A stretch of DNA of 64,000 nucleotides, from contig NHZP01000022.1 of assembly GCA_003313425.1 (NCBI GenBank), positions 620,001 to 684,000 on the forward strand. The letters run 5' to 3'. Below, in pieces: positions 45,859 through 57,578 of this stretch. The translations under genes were made by a program, and so were the position numbers. The notes under the pieces are model-generated. The model saw nothing but the letters and a program-made list of their open reading frames with translations, searched no databases and had not been told where the DNA came from. Numbering within the stretch: position 1 is the first letter of the stretch; each line of letters begins with the position of its first letter. The stretch comes from Pseudopyrenochaeta lycopersici. Lineage: Eukaryota; Ascomycota; Dothideomycetes; Pleosporales; Pseudopyrenochaetaceae.

Positions 45859-46582
45859 ACACCCAGCAGCGATGACGCATTGTGTAGCGTCAGAAATTGT
45901 ACAACGAAGACTATGTGTCATAGATTGAACGACTGGAAAGAAGAGAACAACATCAAGGCGATACGGAGTGTGAGCCGTGTATTGCATGCGCATTACAAGA
46001 AAGATGTTGCAGTACGGCCAGATTGGTATCAAGAGACGACGGGATATTTACAGAGATTGGGATGAAAGGCGAATGGGAACGGTTTTAGATGCATTCCTGA
46101 GGTTCTGCAGGTAGCTCCCAGATATCATCAGTGATAGGGGCGTGCGGAGTGGCCGATTCCCGGTCAACGATTGTGGAGTCTTTAACAGTAGACATTTAGT
46201 GTAGTATCAAACGTTTGCACTGCCAAAGCGTGATGAAATAGAAGAATTCACTCTACAATAATCTACAGCAAGATTTGATAACGTGTATGCTCATTGACGC
46301 ATTTTAATCTAGTATTCATGTCCGTTCGCTCATTTGCTCGTCATTGATCATAACGCTCGTTAGTGACCTGTCCCCCGACTAGTCAGAAAACATATGATGT
46401 CCAGCACCATCCACGTGTTCACCCATGGCTTGAGTTGAAGAGCAAGAGCCACAAATCTAGAAATTGCTATGAGGTTCAACCCCAGGAAGCCATATCCAAA
46501 TTTCATCTCCATTTCGCTCTCCCAGCCCGCTTGCCAGAACCGTCCACACCATCCCCTTCACATGACAGTGCAAAAACAAGCA
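45859..46582. other. Intergenic interval
   Basis: About 720 bp downstream of the rhodopsin-fold gene. No gene is supported; short open frames only. Confidence 0.35.
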
Positions 46583-46892
46583 TCAGCCGGCCTGTCTCGA
46601 TATTAACCTATAATCCCGTCACTTTGCACGAAGTTTTGAAATCAGCTTACCAGCAGCAACAGCAATACCCATCAGAAGAGACGCAGCCGCCGCGTAACTG
46701 CGGCATTGCCGTTCGACCCAGGCCACTAGATTGCATCTGCGGCCGTTGAACGCTGGTATAAAACTGTGTTTCATGCGAGGAAGAATTCTGCTCATGGACA
46801 CGTTGTAACTGCTGTAGTCTACCATGTCGAGCGTCTCGCGATTGATCTTGGTAAACTCGTGTTGTGGATGCTTGACTCATATCTGCGGTCAT
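46583..46892 (-). CDS. Possible small protein with Cys-rich end (88 aa), tentative
   Basis: A minus-strand ATG at 46892 opens a Gln/Ser/Arg-rich frame (RLQQLQRVHEQNSSSHETQ) ending with QLRGGCVSSDGYCCCC at a good GTAAGC donor (46650). A TATAG acceptor 43 nt later (exon 2, 46607-46583) adds WLISRQAG and a stop, giving 88 aa. A polar Gln-rich start with a run of Cys near the end recalls small fungal membrane-associated Cys-tail proteins, but the tail is too short for a clear match. The branch site is weak. It may be chance. Confidence 0.25.
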
Positions 46893-49800
46893 GGCTGACG
46901 TGCCAGGGTCGCGATTGGCGTATATTTCTCTGCTAGAAACGCAGAACTGAGAGTTGGAAATGAGGTTCAATGTAGAGAATGGATCAGTAGAAGTAGTAGT
47001 TTCTATAGAGGGGCACCTTCGAAATCGAGTGCTGTGGGGGGCTTCGACGGGCTGTGGTTTTAATGAAATACTGGTAGATATTTACGTATTCACTGAAAAC
47101 CTAATTTCGAGAGCAATGTGGAGGGATATAGGAATAAGAGACAACAAGCAGACAGAGACACAGGAATAGAACTGAACAGCCCAGTGACGTGGCAATCCGC
47201 GCGTTTAAAGCCCTCAAGGCCCAACACAATTCATTCATGAGAAACACCACTGGAATTAACTGACCAGTAGATACAGCTGTAGCTATGTTTCACAGAACAA
47301 TCAAGGATGGAATTCACACGATCTGCACACATTCCCTGTGCTTCGTGTATTTGTTCCTCAGGCAACAAGGCTCGAGACTTTTCCAAGAATTGCATGTCAT
47401 TATGAGAAGCGAAACGAATTCATCTGTAAATGGGTAACCAAGACAGACACTTTTGAGCTGTAATAGGCTCTAGATGTGAAGGTCACAAACAGTCAGCAAC
47501 GCTGTGAATGAACTCAGATACACGCAAAACAAATATCAACATGAAGACACAATTATTAAGATAGATCTTCGTGAAATGATGGATTGATGGAGTCTAAATG
47601 GTTTTGCGAAACCAAAATATGTTTCCTGCATTCCTCTCCCCCAAGCCCACTGATCGGCTTGGCGGAAACGAGAAACACAGGCGTCACCACCCAGAGGTAG
47701 CGGGTGTTGGCGTGGTTTAATCTTGCTTCTCTGTCCACACTTGCTCATCGTAGGATACGTAATGGCAAGCTCTAGCTTAATTAGAAGCGGAACAATGACC
47801 AAGGTCAATGCATCTCTCACTCCCATCTCCAAAACCCCCCTCAAGAAGAGAACGATAAGAAGAGGAAGACGAGAGAAAGTAAACCCTCAGGACTCTCAAG
47901 AACGGACAATAGAAACCCCCAGAAACCCACAGTGCCGATAAATCGACATAATGCCTCGAAAGCCGAAAACAGATATCGCAAGGATACTGTGACCAATTAC
48001 TGCAAAGAAAGTTGGTCAGACTTGTTCCATGTCCTTCTTCGAGTCAGGGAAGAAAAGACTTCTCGTAGTCAAAAACAAATGCATTCAACTGCGAAAGGCG
48101 ATGGACGAATTGCGTCGCCTTTTCTCGATTGCGATGGAGATAGTACCGCTAGGGAATCAATCCGTTCGCAGACCGAGATACGAGTTAGAAGGCCAATCGA
48201 GACCGACTTTCAGGACACACTAAAGAAATCAGAAGAAATCAATGTGTACGCCGTCAGTCTATATCAGTTGCCTTCTGATGCATAGGCCGCCTTAGACGAA
48301 CCCAGCTTGTTCCTCAGGTCGGTAAACCCTTGACGGAACAGACCGTCTGAAAACAGCAGTCGATAGATCAACACTGGTCTTGTAATAGACTCAAGTTTGT
48401 CAATCTGGAAATGCGAGTCCCGGCCTCCTGAGCAATTCAGTGTGACGACTTATGGGCTCTAGTCCTGGCCTCCTGAGCGATTCAGTGTGACGACTTATGG
48501 ACTCTTATCCTAGCCTCCTGAGCGATTCAGTGTGACTTTATGGATTCTTGTCCTGGCCTCCTGAGCGATTCAGTGTGACTTACGGACTCTTGTCCTGGCC
48601 TCCTGAGCAATTCAGTGTGACGACTTGTGGACTCTTGTCCTGGCCTCCTGAGTAATTCAGTGTGACTTACGGACTCTTGTCCTGGCCTCCTGAGCAATTC
48701 AGTGTGACGACTTATGGACTCTAGTCCTGGCCTCCTGAGCGATTCAGTGTGACGACTTTGAGGACTCAAGTGCTTGTCAATCAGTGGGTGCCTCCGTAAG
48801 TAAGTGCCAAGGACCATTGGCCTGTCGAAGTTACCCGAAGGCATCTTCATATCTGTTGGCTTCTTACACGGAGATCGGATTCAGAGACCTGCCAGAAGCT
48901 CTCGCTTGCGCGAGGGGTCCAACCTCTACTGATTCCTCACCCTGTGCCGGGGATAGACCCCTACTCACGTGGTCCACGTATTGACACAGCTGCCACTTTT
49001 CAGTGGGCAAATATTATATACCAACGTGATGATGCACGCTGTTGTAAGCCGAAGCTTTAATGAATTGGAGTTGACTCGTTGCTGAGCCACCAGCTCGATC
49101 GGAGCTCCATGCTGTACGTGGAGATTGACTGTCACCTAATACGGGCGGCCTCAACTGAGGCTTGTTGCCGTAACGATGAAAGCTTGTGTCTCCGCGGCGG
49201 CCGCATCGTACTTGCATGGTGCATCGTACTCGCTTGGTGGTACTTCGCGGTTGGTCTTGACCCCTTTGATAGTTCTTGAACATTCGCGGACATTGTGACT
49301 CAAGGTCCAGCCCTGGTTCGTATTTGTGGCTATGATCCGACTGCCTTTTGCATCTTCTCACCCACTCTGCCAGCCAGACTAACACATGTGCTGCTTTATG
49401 GACTTGTAAGAGATCCTGCTCGCACGTCTAGGTATTCCTGGGTTTCGAAACGGGGCGGATTTGTGCGGCAAGTTGACGTTCGCTCAATATGGACCATTCC
49501 ATTTTCAGGACTTCCCGTTGTTGCAAGCGGCTTGGCCGGCTTTAAACAGTCTCGATTGCCGAGTTCATTGGCTCTTTGTGGGACGTCTCCCGAGTTGTAC
49601 AAAGAGTCTGGCCTTGATATGATCTGGCAATGACTAACGGAGAGCACGGTGCATTCGCGAAGGTCAGACCGCGAGGCACAGAGCTCAACCAAGTACTTCA
49701 CATCTCCGGTACTTCCGACGAGGTTTGAGATTGTGTTCGTACCCGAGGACAGGCTCACACTACCCATCCGGTGGTCAAACCAGAGGGCGATATTACGCCA

Positions 49801-50262
49801 GATGTGGCCAAAGCTTCAGAAAATCAAACGGCCGAACAAGTACGCGTCAAGGTGAGCAGCGTCTCAGGCGCGATGTCGTGGTGCAAGTGTCGCGATACAG
49901 GGTACTCGACGAAGGTTGGAATGGTCTACCGATGTTGCGACTCGAATATAAGGGGATTGTTGGTCATCGATCGGGCGAGTTCAAAGATTCCACGTGTGAG
50001 AGATCGAAGATGAGAAACTAAAAGGTTTTAAAGAGGATACCTCCAGAGGCGGGGGGAGGAAAAAGAGAAACGCGGATGAAGAGAAGTCGACGCGTGGTGG
50101 TTACAGATATTTAAATGGAAGGTGAGTGACGGAGGAGGTTGGTCGAGGGCCGGCAAATTTGTACCAGGACGTTAGCGCGTTCGTGAAGCGAGAGGTCCGA
50201 GCGGTCACGCGTCATTGAAGTGAGCAACGACATCAACACCTGTTGGTGAGAGGGGTGTCCTT
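46893..50262. other. Gene-poor interval with a minisatellite
   Basis: About 3.4 kb. Apart from the repeat array at 48416-48763 I find only unconnected open frames (for example 47932-48285 and 49771-50013, plus) with no family resemblance. No transposon ends were recognised. Confidence 0.35.
48416..48763. repeat. Minisatellite of eight 42-45 bp units
   Basis: Eight direct copies of a unit with core CCTCCTGAGCGATTCAGTGT start at 48424, 48469, 48514, 48557, 48599, 48644, 48686 and 48731. Spacings are 45, 45, 43, 42, 45, 42 and 45 bp. The 42-bp form lacks three bases after GTGAC, so most length changes keep a reading frame. Read on the minus strand, the array encodes repeats of (S)RHTELLRRPGQES; the 43-bp unit breaks that frame. 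There is no start context or partner gene, so I treat it as a non-coding tandem repeat. Confidence 0.88.
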
Positions 50263-50986
50263 ATGGTGAGTTCGAGATATATAGCGATATAATACCATGA
50301 ATACTGAGGTCCCCGCCAGCCTCCCAAGCGTCGCGCACCTCCCGGCAAAGGCCGTGTGCCTGTGAAACGCGCCTCCAAGCTCGCGAAAGAGAATGGTTTG
50401 ACTGCGGACCAAGAGGCCGAAATACGGGAAGCGTATGGTCTATTTGCCGTGCATCATCCAGATCATGAAGACTCAAAAGAAGGGGTCTTGCGCAAAGATG
50501 ATGTGCGCCGGTGTCTAATGTAGGCAGGATCGGAAGCGCACCAGAAGCAGCCCATGCTGACCGATATGTAGTTCTCTAAATCTCGCACCGGACAAGTCTG
50601 AAGTGCCGTCTATCCTCTCAACAATCGACCCACTTAATACCGGCTTTGTGGAATTTGTGCCGTTCTTGTCGTACGCAGCAATTGCGATGCATACGAAGGA
50701 AGAAGGATCCGACGAGAATGACGACGATGAATACCAGGATGAAAGTAATGCGGAAGAAGTCAGCGCGGCCTACCGCCTCTTCACCCATGGTGGCGCAGGA
50801 CCAATCACTCTGGCACACCTGAGGAGGGTTGCGAAAGAGCTGAGAGAAGATGTCCCCGACGATGTGCTCAAGGATATGATCCTCGAGGCAAACGGAGGGG
50901 TCAAGGGGCAAGGAACAGATATCGGAGGAGTAAGTCTGGAAGACTTTGAAAAGGTCATGAAGAGGGCTGGGCTTTCCTTTGGTTGA
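50263..50986 (+). CDS. EF-hand-like (calmodulin/centrin-type) protein with a start-codon-only first exon
   Basis: Exons are 50263-50265 (the ATG alone), 50320-50519 and 50572-50986, with introns of 54 nt (GTGAGT...ATACTGAG...GCCAG) and 52 nt (GTAGGC...GCTGACC...TGTAG); the product is 205 aa. A basic start (PPKRRAPPGKGR) leads to an EF-hand-superfamily helix pattern: EIREAYGLFAVHHPD, RKDDVRRCLISLNL, IDPLNTGFVEFVPFLSYAA, an acidic insert (DENDDDEYQDE), AAYRLFTHGG and VSLEDFEKVMKRAG. The loops lack the usual Asp/Glu ligands (for example DPLNTGFVEFVP), so calcium binding is doubtful. Related fungal proteins include centrin-like factors and nucleotide-excision-repair accessory proteins; the exact role is not settled by sequence. 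The ATG-only exon is supported by the donor, the branch site and the frame. Confidence 0.75.
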
Positions 50987-51684
50987 AAGAGGAGGCCAAA
51001 TACTCAATTACGAGCATCAAGTTAACCTAAAGTTACTGACCAGGCCGCCGTGCTTCCACGAGCAAACAGCGTCGCCTCCAAATCATGTCTCGATGACCGG
51101 CCAGTGAGAAGACACGATCCATTACCACTCTAGCCCGCTGAGGTGTCATCGGTTATAGTAGAAACCGCAATTCTTAGCAGCACTCCAACATTTAGGCGTG
51201 GTCTGCGAAGTTGGATATGGCGACGCGCAATGTTTTATGGAGGCAGAAAGTGGAATTGTAGATTATTGTGAATCGAGTTGTATTTTTTTCCAATTATATG
51301 CGCATCTATGCGAAACGAGAATACAGGCGTAGCGCGAAGAGAGGCCAACAATTCTTATACATAATCATTATGTGACGTTGACTTTGTTGAGTCTGAAAGG
51401 GGCGCATTGCCCTAGGTGGCCATGGTGGATATGCTCCGCACCAATCGAGAGAGTTCAGCTTTCCACAGAAAGTTGCGCCAAGATTCAGGGACCTCACTCA
51501 GCAAAAGTACACGAAGACAAGTGCAACGGACGCGTGCAACACCAATCGCAGTCCAAATTCTTACCTGGTACGTCGCCTCTTCTCTATATTTTTTGCCACA
51601 GGGCCAGACTAATAACAAAACGCAGCCCATTTCCACGCCCATGCCCTGAATTGCGGACCTTTTCCTCCCCTCCTCCCTAGTTCC
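50987..51684. other. Intergenic interval
   Basis: About 700 bp between the EF-hand-like gene and GDA1. It holds the 3' end of the former and the presumed GDA1 promoter and leader. No gene seen. Confidence 0.4.
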
Positions 51685-53543
51685 ATGTCCAGCGGCGTCG
51701 AAGTCCCCGGAAGCCAACGACGTCCCGGCATCTGGTCCTACTTCAGCTTCTCTGGCCCCCGTCGTCGTGTCTCCGTCTCCCTGCCGCGCAACTTCGACCC
51801 CAATCAAGAGAACGACGACCCCTACGAGAAACACAATAGACATTCGCGACATCGGTCGGCGAACGAGAACGGCTTCATGAATGATTACAAGGGAAGCAGC
51901 ATTATGAACCAGGGGCAGAGGCTGCGGTATTTGAAGACGGGTGGTGTCATCGCCCTCATACTGCTGGTACTCTATTTCATTGCACCAAGAGATGGCTTGT
52001 CGAGACCTGGAGGTAAGTCGTGCGCAACCATGGCGGTGAAGACAGACTGACAATTACTGCAGCATCACATTCATCTGGTGGCAATACGGCGGCTGGTGGC
52101 GCCAAAGCACAATGCACAAAGTCCTATTCGAAGGATAAGCCGCTCATTCAATACGCTCTCATGATTGATGCCGGCAGCACGGGCTCCCGTATCCACGTCT
52201 ACAAGTTCAACAACTGCGGCCCCAGTCCAGAACTCGAGGACGAGATCTTCGAGCAAACGCCAAAGAAAGATGGTGGTTCTGGTCTCTCCTCATACGGTGA
52301 CGATGCTGAAGGCGCGGCAAAGAGCCTGGATGTTCTCATGGACGTAGCTGTCAAGAACGTACCCCCCGAGTACCAAGGGTGCACACCTGTCGCTGTAAAG
52401 GCTACGGCAGGTCTCCGCAAGCTCGGCGAACTCAAGAGCAACAATACCCTTGCCGCTGTTCGACACCGCCTCGAGACCGCCTATCCCTTCCCTCTGGTCT
52501 CCGAAGAGAAAAACGGCGTAGAGGTCATGCCAGGCGAGATGGAAGGTGTTTATGCATGGATCACGGTCAACTACCTGCTAGGCCACATTGGAGGCCCCGA
52601 TAAGAACCCCACGGCAGCAGTTCTCGATCTTGGTGGCGGTTCCACCCAGATCATCTTCGAGCCTACCTTCCCCGATACGCCTCGTGGCGGTCTACCAACA
52701 AAGCTTGCAGAAGGTGACCACAAGTATGCTCTCAACTTTGGCAGCCGAGACTTTGACCTGTACCAACACTCATATTTGGGGTACGGCCTCATGGAAGCAC
52801 GCAACAACCTCCACAGCACCATCCTAGACTCGCTTTACCAATCCAACAAAGACACGGGCAGCACAGCCTACCTCAAGGCGCCCATTGTAAATCCTTGCAT
52901 TGCGCCCGGCATGAGCCGTGAAGTCGCCGTTCACCTGCCCAAAGATCATCCCCTGGGTGAATCCGTTACAGTCAACATGACTGGTCCCGCAACTGCCGCA
53001 CCAACCCAATGCCGCGGCTGGGTCGAGAAGACGCTCCACAAGGGCGATGAATGCAAAATCGCGCCCTGCGCCTTCCGTGGTGTCCACCAGCCTCCGTTCG
53101 AGCAGACTTTTGCTCGCGAAGCCGTGTATCTTCTCTCGTACTTCTACGACCGCACCCAAGACTTGGGCACGCCAGAGACGTTCACGCTCCGCGAGTTGCA
53201 GGACCTAGCGAACCGCGTGTGCCAGGGTGAAAGTGGATGGGATGTATTTACCAGTGTGCCCAAGGCGCTAGACGAGTTGAAAGGGCGGCCAGAGTGGTGT
53301 CTTGACCTGAACTTCCAGTACGAGCTGCTGAGGAGTGGGTATGGCATGCCTATTGACAGGGAAGTGAGGATTGCGAAGAAGATCAAGGACAGGGAGCTGG
53401 GATGGTGTCTGGGTGCTAGGTAAGCTCTCTTCCCCTCTCGCACTACTCATGATAGTGTTTGAGATATATGCTAACGATTCAACAGTCTTCCCCTCCTTGA
53501 AGCGAACTCGGGATGGCAGTGCAAGATCAAGCAGGTCCAGTAG
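51685..53543 (+). CDS. GDA1: Guanosine-diphosphatase of the Golgi (GDA1/CD39 family)
   Basis: Exons are 51685-52012, 52063-53419 and 53486-53543, with introns of 50 and 66 nt; the product is 580 aa. A cytosolic start with basic residues is followed by one membrane anchor at about 86-101 (GGVIALILLVLYFIAP), a type II layout. The apyrase conserved regions are present: IDAGSTGSRIHVYKF, VAVKATAGLRKLG, GVYAWITVNYLLG, and VLDLGGGSTQIIFEP. The enzyme hydrolyses GDP to GMP in the Golgi lumen, which drives GDP-mannose/GMP exchange for mannosylation. The last exon (58 nt) replaces an apparent early stop after LGAR with SLPLLEANSGWQCKIKQVQ, the expected family end. Without it the protein would lack its conserved tail. 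Confidence 0.95.
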
Positions 53544-54082
53544 AATCTGTCGCGTTTTCGAAACAACGTCTCCTCGGCATTTACTGCTGCGTTTCATGAA
53601 ACCCCCCCCCCCCCCCCCATTCACGCTTCTTGCTGCACTTCTTCTTCATCAACACACTTGTTTTCGGGACCTCCGTTTGTCAAAGCATGGATTGGCGTTC
53701 ATTGGTACGGGTCGTGAATCGGATCCGGTATGATTTGTTCGGTTGGACGAGGCTGGGTTGGGGCTGGTGAGGCCATCTAATGGATATGCTGCGTGTTTAT
53801 CGTCAAATGCATTGTCAAGACGGTGCCGGTAAGAAGTCGTTTAATGCGGCGTTGGAGAAATATAAATGTGTTAGATCTAAATTTTCTGGGTATCTCGAAT
53901 ATGTCTATGGAATAATGCTACACTGCTGCTTGCTTTGGATAAAGTTCGAATATCGCCGCTCCCCTGCAGCTCGTACTATAAAGAAATATGTGGTTGATCC
54001 ACGTTGCTGGGTCGGGCTTTCCTGATTGAGAGATTGACCATGACCTGCCGGACAAATTCCGCTCAGAGGCCCCGAGCACCGC
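53544..54082. other. Convergent 3' region with a poly-C tract
   Basis: About 540 bp between GDA1 (plus) and the CorA-like gene (minus). It contains an uninterrupted run of 17 C at 53602-53618. No gene seen. Confidence 0.4.
53602..53618. repeat. Homopolymer of 17 C
   Basis: Seventeen consecutive C, 59 nt beyond the GDA1 stop codon. The length may be a sequencing estimate, since such runs are hard to read. Confidence 0.85.
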
Positions 54083-56216
54083 TCAAAACGAGCCTATCTG
54101 GCCCTTTGTATACATAGTCTGCCGTTTCTTAATATGCATCTTCTGGCCAACGTTCAACCCAATCCCATTGGTCGTCGCCATGCCCAGACCATCCTTAATC
54201 CCCGCTCTACCACCAGTTTTGCCCCTCCTAACAGCCCGTCTCTTCGCCTCCCTCCTCCTGGCCTTGCCCATCCAACTCTTCACCTTCCGCTTAATGCGAT
54301 TACTGAGCAGCACAAGCGTTGTGACAACCATGACCGGGACAGCAATGATCCAGAAAAATGCGTCAGAGTGGTGCATGACGCCATTGAAGCGGACAAAGTT
54401 CTGGCCAAAGTATCCGACCAGAAAGGTCAAGGGGAGGAAGAAGATGGTTACAGCAGTGAGGATCTTCATGGACTCGTTTTGGTAGGCGCCCATCATGTTG
54501 AAGATTAGGTCAATGAGATTGTCAGCTGCGCGTCGCATTTGGTCGAGAGACGCGGTGATCATTATGCAGTGATCTTCGACGTCGCCAAGGTAGGTGTGTG
54601 CTAAGGGGCTGATGGTGATGGAACTCATAGTCTTGCGAGTTGCGAGGTTGGAGTTGGACTGGTTGATCCAGGCCTGCGCCATGGGGTCACTTTTGTGGTC
54701 TCGAAGAGCGTTGATAAGGCTGATGATGGGCTGGATGGTGTTCCGGAGGATGGAGAGCTCAGAGGTGAGGAGGTAGAGAAGTTGGCTGTGGTGGAGCTCT
54801 GGTTCCTCAAGGACATCGAGTTCGAGCTCGCCCATTGCGTCTTCATAGGCGGCCACCACAGGGATAGCCAAATCGATGATGGCGTCGATAATGGCCTGCA
54901 CGATCATGCTACTGTCTTGGCTGCGGCGCAAGATTGTGTCTTCTGTCCTCAGTCGCTTCAAGATCATTTCTTCTACCTCGTCAGCAGAGTGCTCGAAGAA
55001 TGAGATGACGGAATTGTCAGCTAGCAGGAAGATGCTGACTTGTTCCACGCTGACGGTGAGGTGCTTGGGCGTGAGGGCCGAGTGCTGCTCGAGATATACG
55101 ATGCGGTCGAGGTTGTAGCCACCGCGGTAGCGTTGAAGTGTACGAACCGATGTTGTTGCGGCCGGGATGGGTTCGCTCATGCTCGAAAGAGTCGTGCCGT
55201 CGAGTTGCTTTTCCAAGCTGTCCAAGGTACGCATGACATCTTCCCTGTGCTGCTGCTTCTTTTCACTATTCGAAGTTGGCCAGAATGCATTCTTCAAAGT
55301 TTTGACGAAGCCCAGCTTCTTCTTTGCCTTGTTCTTCTTTTGCTTTAGGTGCCGTGACTGGGACCGCGATCGAGCATGCCGACGTTCTTCCTCATCCGAC
55401 TCTGAGTCGCTGCTGTCCGAGTCCTCATCGGCAGGTGTCCGGACAAGCTTGGAAAGAGTCATGAGCACTTTGACGGATTAGCAAGGCTGTGCCTACCATA
55501 CATGGCAATCAATCCCAAGTAAAGTTTCCAACCAAACGCGTATCGCAAGCAAAACTATAGTATGGCGGTAGCAAAAGACCTTACTTACAGAAAGCTTGGT
55601 CCGAGTACCAGTCGACCTTAGTCCGACTCTGGGTGCCCATCAAGTCTTCAATGGCCAGGCGATGCAGCTGCTTGTGGTTGCCCAGGGTACGGATGACATC
55701 CCAGCTCAAGCCATTGACATTGATCCAGCGACATGACACCCAGTCCTCCTTGGGAACGCTAAGAAACTCCTCCAGATTGTCGTTGTCCAGCTCATGGCAT
55801 TCGACCCTATCGTCCGAGAAGTCGACAACGGTGATCTGGCATCGCGCGTAGAGGTGGTGGTAGTTCGCAGCGCCAGTCGCGTTGTTGGTGTCAACACCTG
55901 GCTCAGCTCCTGGCTCTTGGTGCTGGTATGGCCGGGTGGGTGATTGATAGTGTCGAACTGTGTGCGAGCGCGTTATTCGCCGGCGCAGGGTCGTGTCTAT
56001 AGAGGCACGGTCTGGGGAGAGCAGGTCGTCTGGGTTTAGGCGCGCCGCAGTCGCAGTAGTTGTCGTTGCGGAGCGTCCACGGCTCCTGTGCCCATCGAGC
56101 TGAGTATCAATTGTGAGATGCGCAGGCGATGTCGACGAGCCGGGTCGGTCGGCATCAGTGGGGGAGGTGGGTGCCGCGAAGTCTTGGACCCGCGTTTCGC
56201 TGGGGGAGGTGGCCAT
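54083..56216 (-). CDS. CorA-type magnesium transporter with GQN instead of GMN
   Basis: Exon 1 is 56216-55589 and exon 2 is 55467-54083, over a 121-nt GTAAGT...CAAAG intron with GCTAATC branch; the product is 670 aa. A Ser/Thr/Arg-rich cytosolic start is followed by the CorA regulatory part ([28 protein letters not shown]). A basic and acidic insert, rich in Lys, Ser and Asp, lies at about 220-275. A long helix follows, and then two spans near the end: [25 protein letters not shown] and [21 protein letters not shown]. The pore signature after span one reads Y-F-G-Q-N (Gly564, bases 54398-54406) where classic CorA has G-M-N. Fungal relatives (Alr, Mnr2 and others) move Mg2+ across the plasma or vacuolar membrane. 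With GQN the ion preference may differ. A very basic tail follows. Confidence 0.88.
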
Positions 56217-57578
56217 TATGCGCTGATGGCGGCACTATGTGGCCGGAGTAGGATACAGTGTAAAGAATGGCATAGGTTAGGAGAGTGGACAGATGATTGA
56301 AACAAGAGTGGCCATGCAAAGGGCAAATCCTCGGGTTGGCTCCGGCGCGAATGGCTGTCGTCTCCTATTCGCAATGCATGGTGAAGTCTCAACTTTTTCA
56401 GCTACGACCATGTCACTCAACGATCTTCACTACCATGACGGAGCGTGGGACTCGCATGGAACTAAATATAGCACGCGTCTCTAAGCATGCAGCGCAGGCA
56501 GCATGAAGGCATGGAGAGGCGGGCGCTGGCCATGATAAAGCCCAGAGCATGGAGTCTGGCAGGTTCAAACAGAGACAGCCCGAGTCCACCATGGTGCTGC
56601 AGAGGTCGCACGCCAGGGTTGCAGGCGACTGGGTGCTCCGAGCCAGAGGGAAGAGACGTCTTGGTCAGCATCGGCCGGGTTTGCAGCTGCAGAGGCCGCC
56701 ACGCCGACGAGGGCATTGCTTGGTGATGGGCGCAATTTCGAGAAGCTCGGTCAGCTGCAGCGCCGTCTGTCTGTGGCATTTATCATTTATACGGCTGAGG
56801 GCTGCCGTGTTCTGGCACGCGTGGTGCCGTGTGTTTTGGTAGCAGCGCATGAAATTAGAGGGTTCGAGGCTGCCATTCACGGCCGGCCGACTCCAATTAC
56901 AGCGGGCCCAGGCTTGGGACCAGTCTCCACTTTGCGCCCATCACCTCACTTCCAAACCGTCCTCCCACCTCATTCATCGTCTGCAGCCTCATCCAGCATA
57001 CTCTAGTCCAGCCTCACACCAGCAGACGCTCGACCCGACACCCTGAGAGCAGTGCCGCCCTGCTGTGCGCTGCCACAGCGGCCCCCATTCCTCCCCACCG
57101 GCCTTGTGCTCGCCACACGCTCTTGCCTTGGCCTTAGGACGCACCCCTAACGCATAGCAAACATCCTCATCTCCCGCCCACCGCCCGCCGCCCATCCTCG
57201 CACCCCTTTGGCCGCCTGCTGCGAGAGACTGGGGCTGCCTCGACCGAGTCCGGCTATTTTGCTGCTGCCAGTCTGCCGGCTCCCTTTCAACCCTCGCCGT
57301 CTGGTCGCCGAAGCGGCTCTCTTTGACCATCAGCACACGGACCTCCAGAGTGCACGCCAAAAGCCTGGCTGAACCGCCGCCGCCTATCACCGCGGCATTA
57401 CTGCGAGCATCACCGCGGCATCACCACGAGCATCGCTGCCGCCTCACCGAGAGCACCACTGCGAGCATCACTGCCGGCGTCTCTGTTGCTGTCCACCACA
57501 TGCGACACTGGTGCTGCACCACCACCACGGCCCACCGACCTTCCATCCCTTCACCCACCGCACTGCACCGCACCAAAC
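56217..57578. other. GC-rich divergent interval and long SamB leader
   Basis: About 1.4 kb between the CorA-like and SamB starts. The last 500 bp are C-rich and low in stop codons on both strands, giving several false open frames. An imperfect repeat lies at 57384-57482. It probably contains a long 5' leader for samB. Confidence 0.4.
57384..57482. repeat. Imperfect tandem repeat in the SamB leader
   Basis: Four rough copies of a 21-23 bp unit of the type CACCGCGGCATCACYRCGAGCAT, the later ones more diverged, just upstream of the samB start at 57579. Low-complexity GC-rich leader sequence is the simplest reading. Confidence 0.4.

Noticed and set aside
48416..48763. CRISPR-like array
   Set aside because: The units are contiguous tandem copies without unique spacers, and the genome is fungal; it is a minisatellite.
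49014..50030. Cluster of medium open frames on both strands
   Set aside because: No motif of reverse transcriptase, transposase or any other family can be seen, so I do not call a mobile element.
57001..57578. Several open frames upstream of samB on both strands
   Set aside because: They come from low stop-codon frequency in GC-rich leader sequence; the family start is at 57579.
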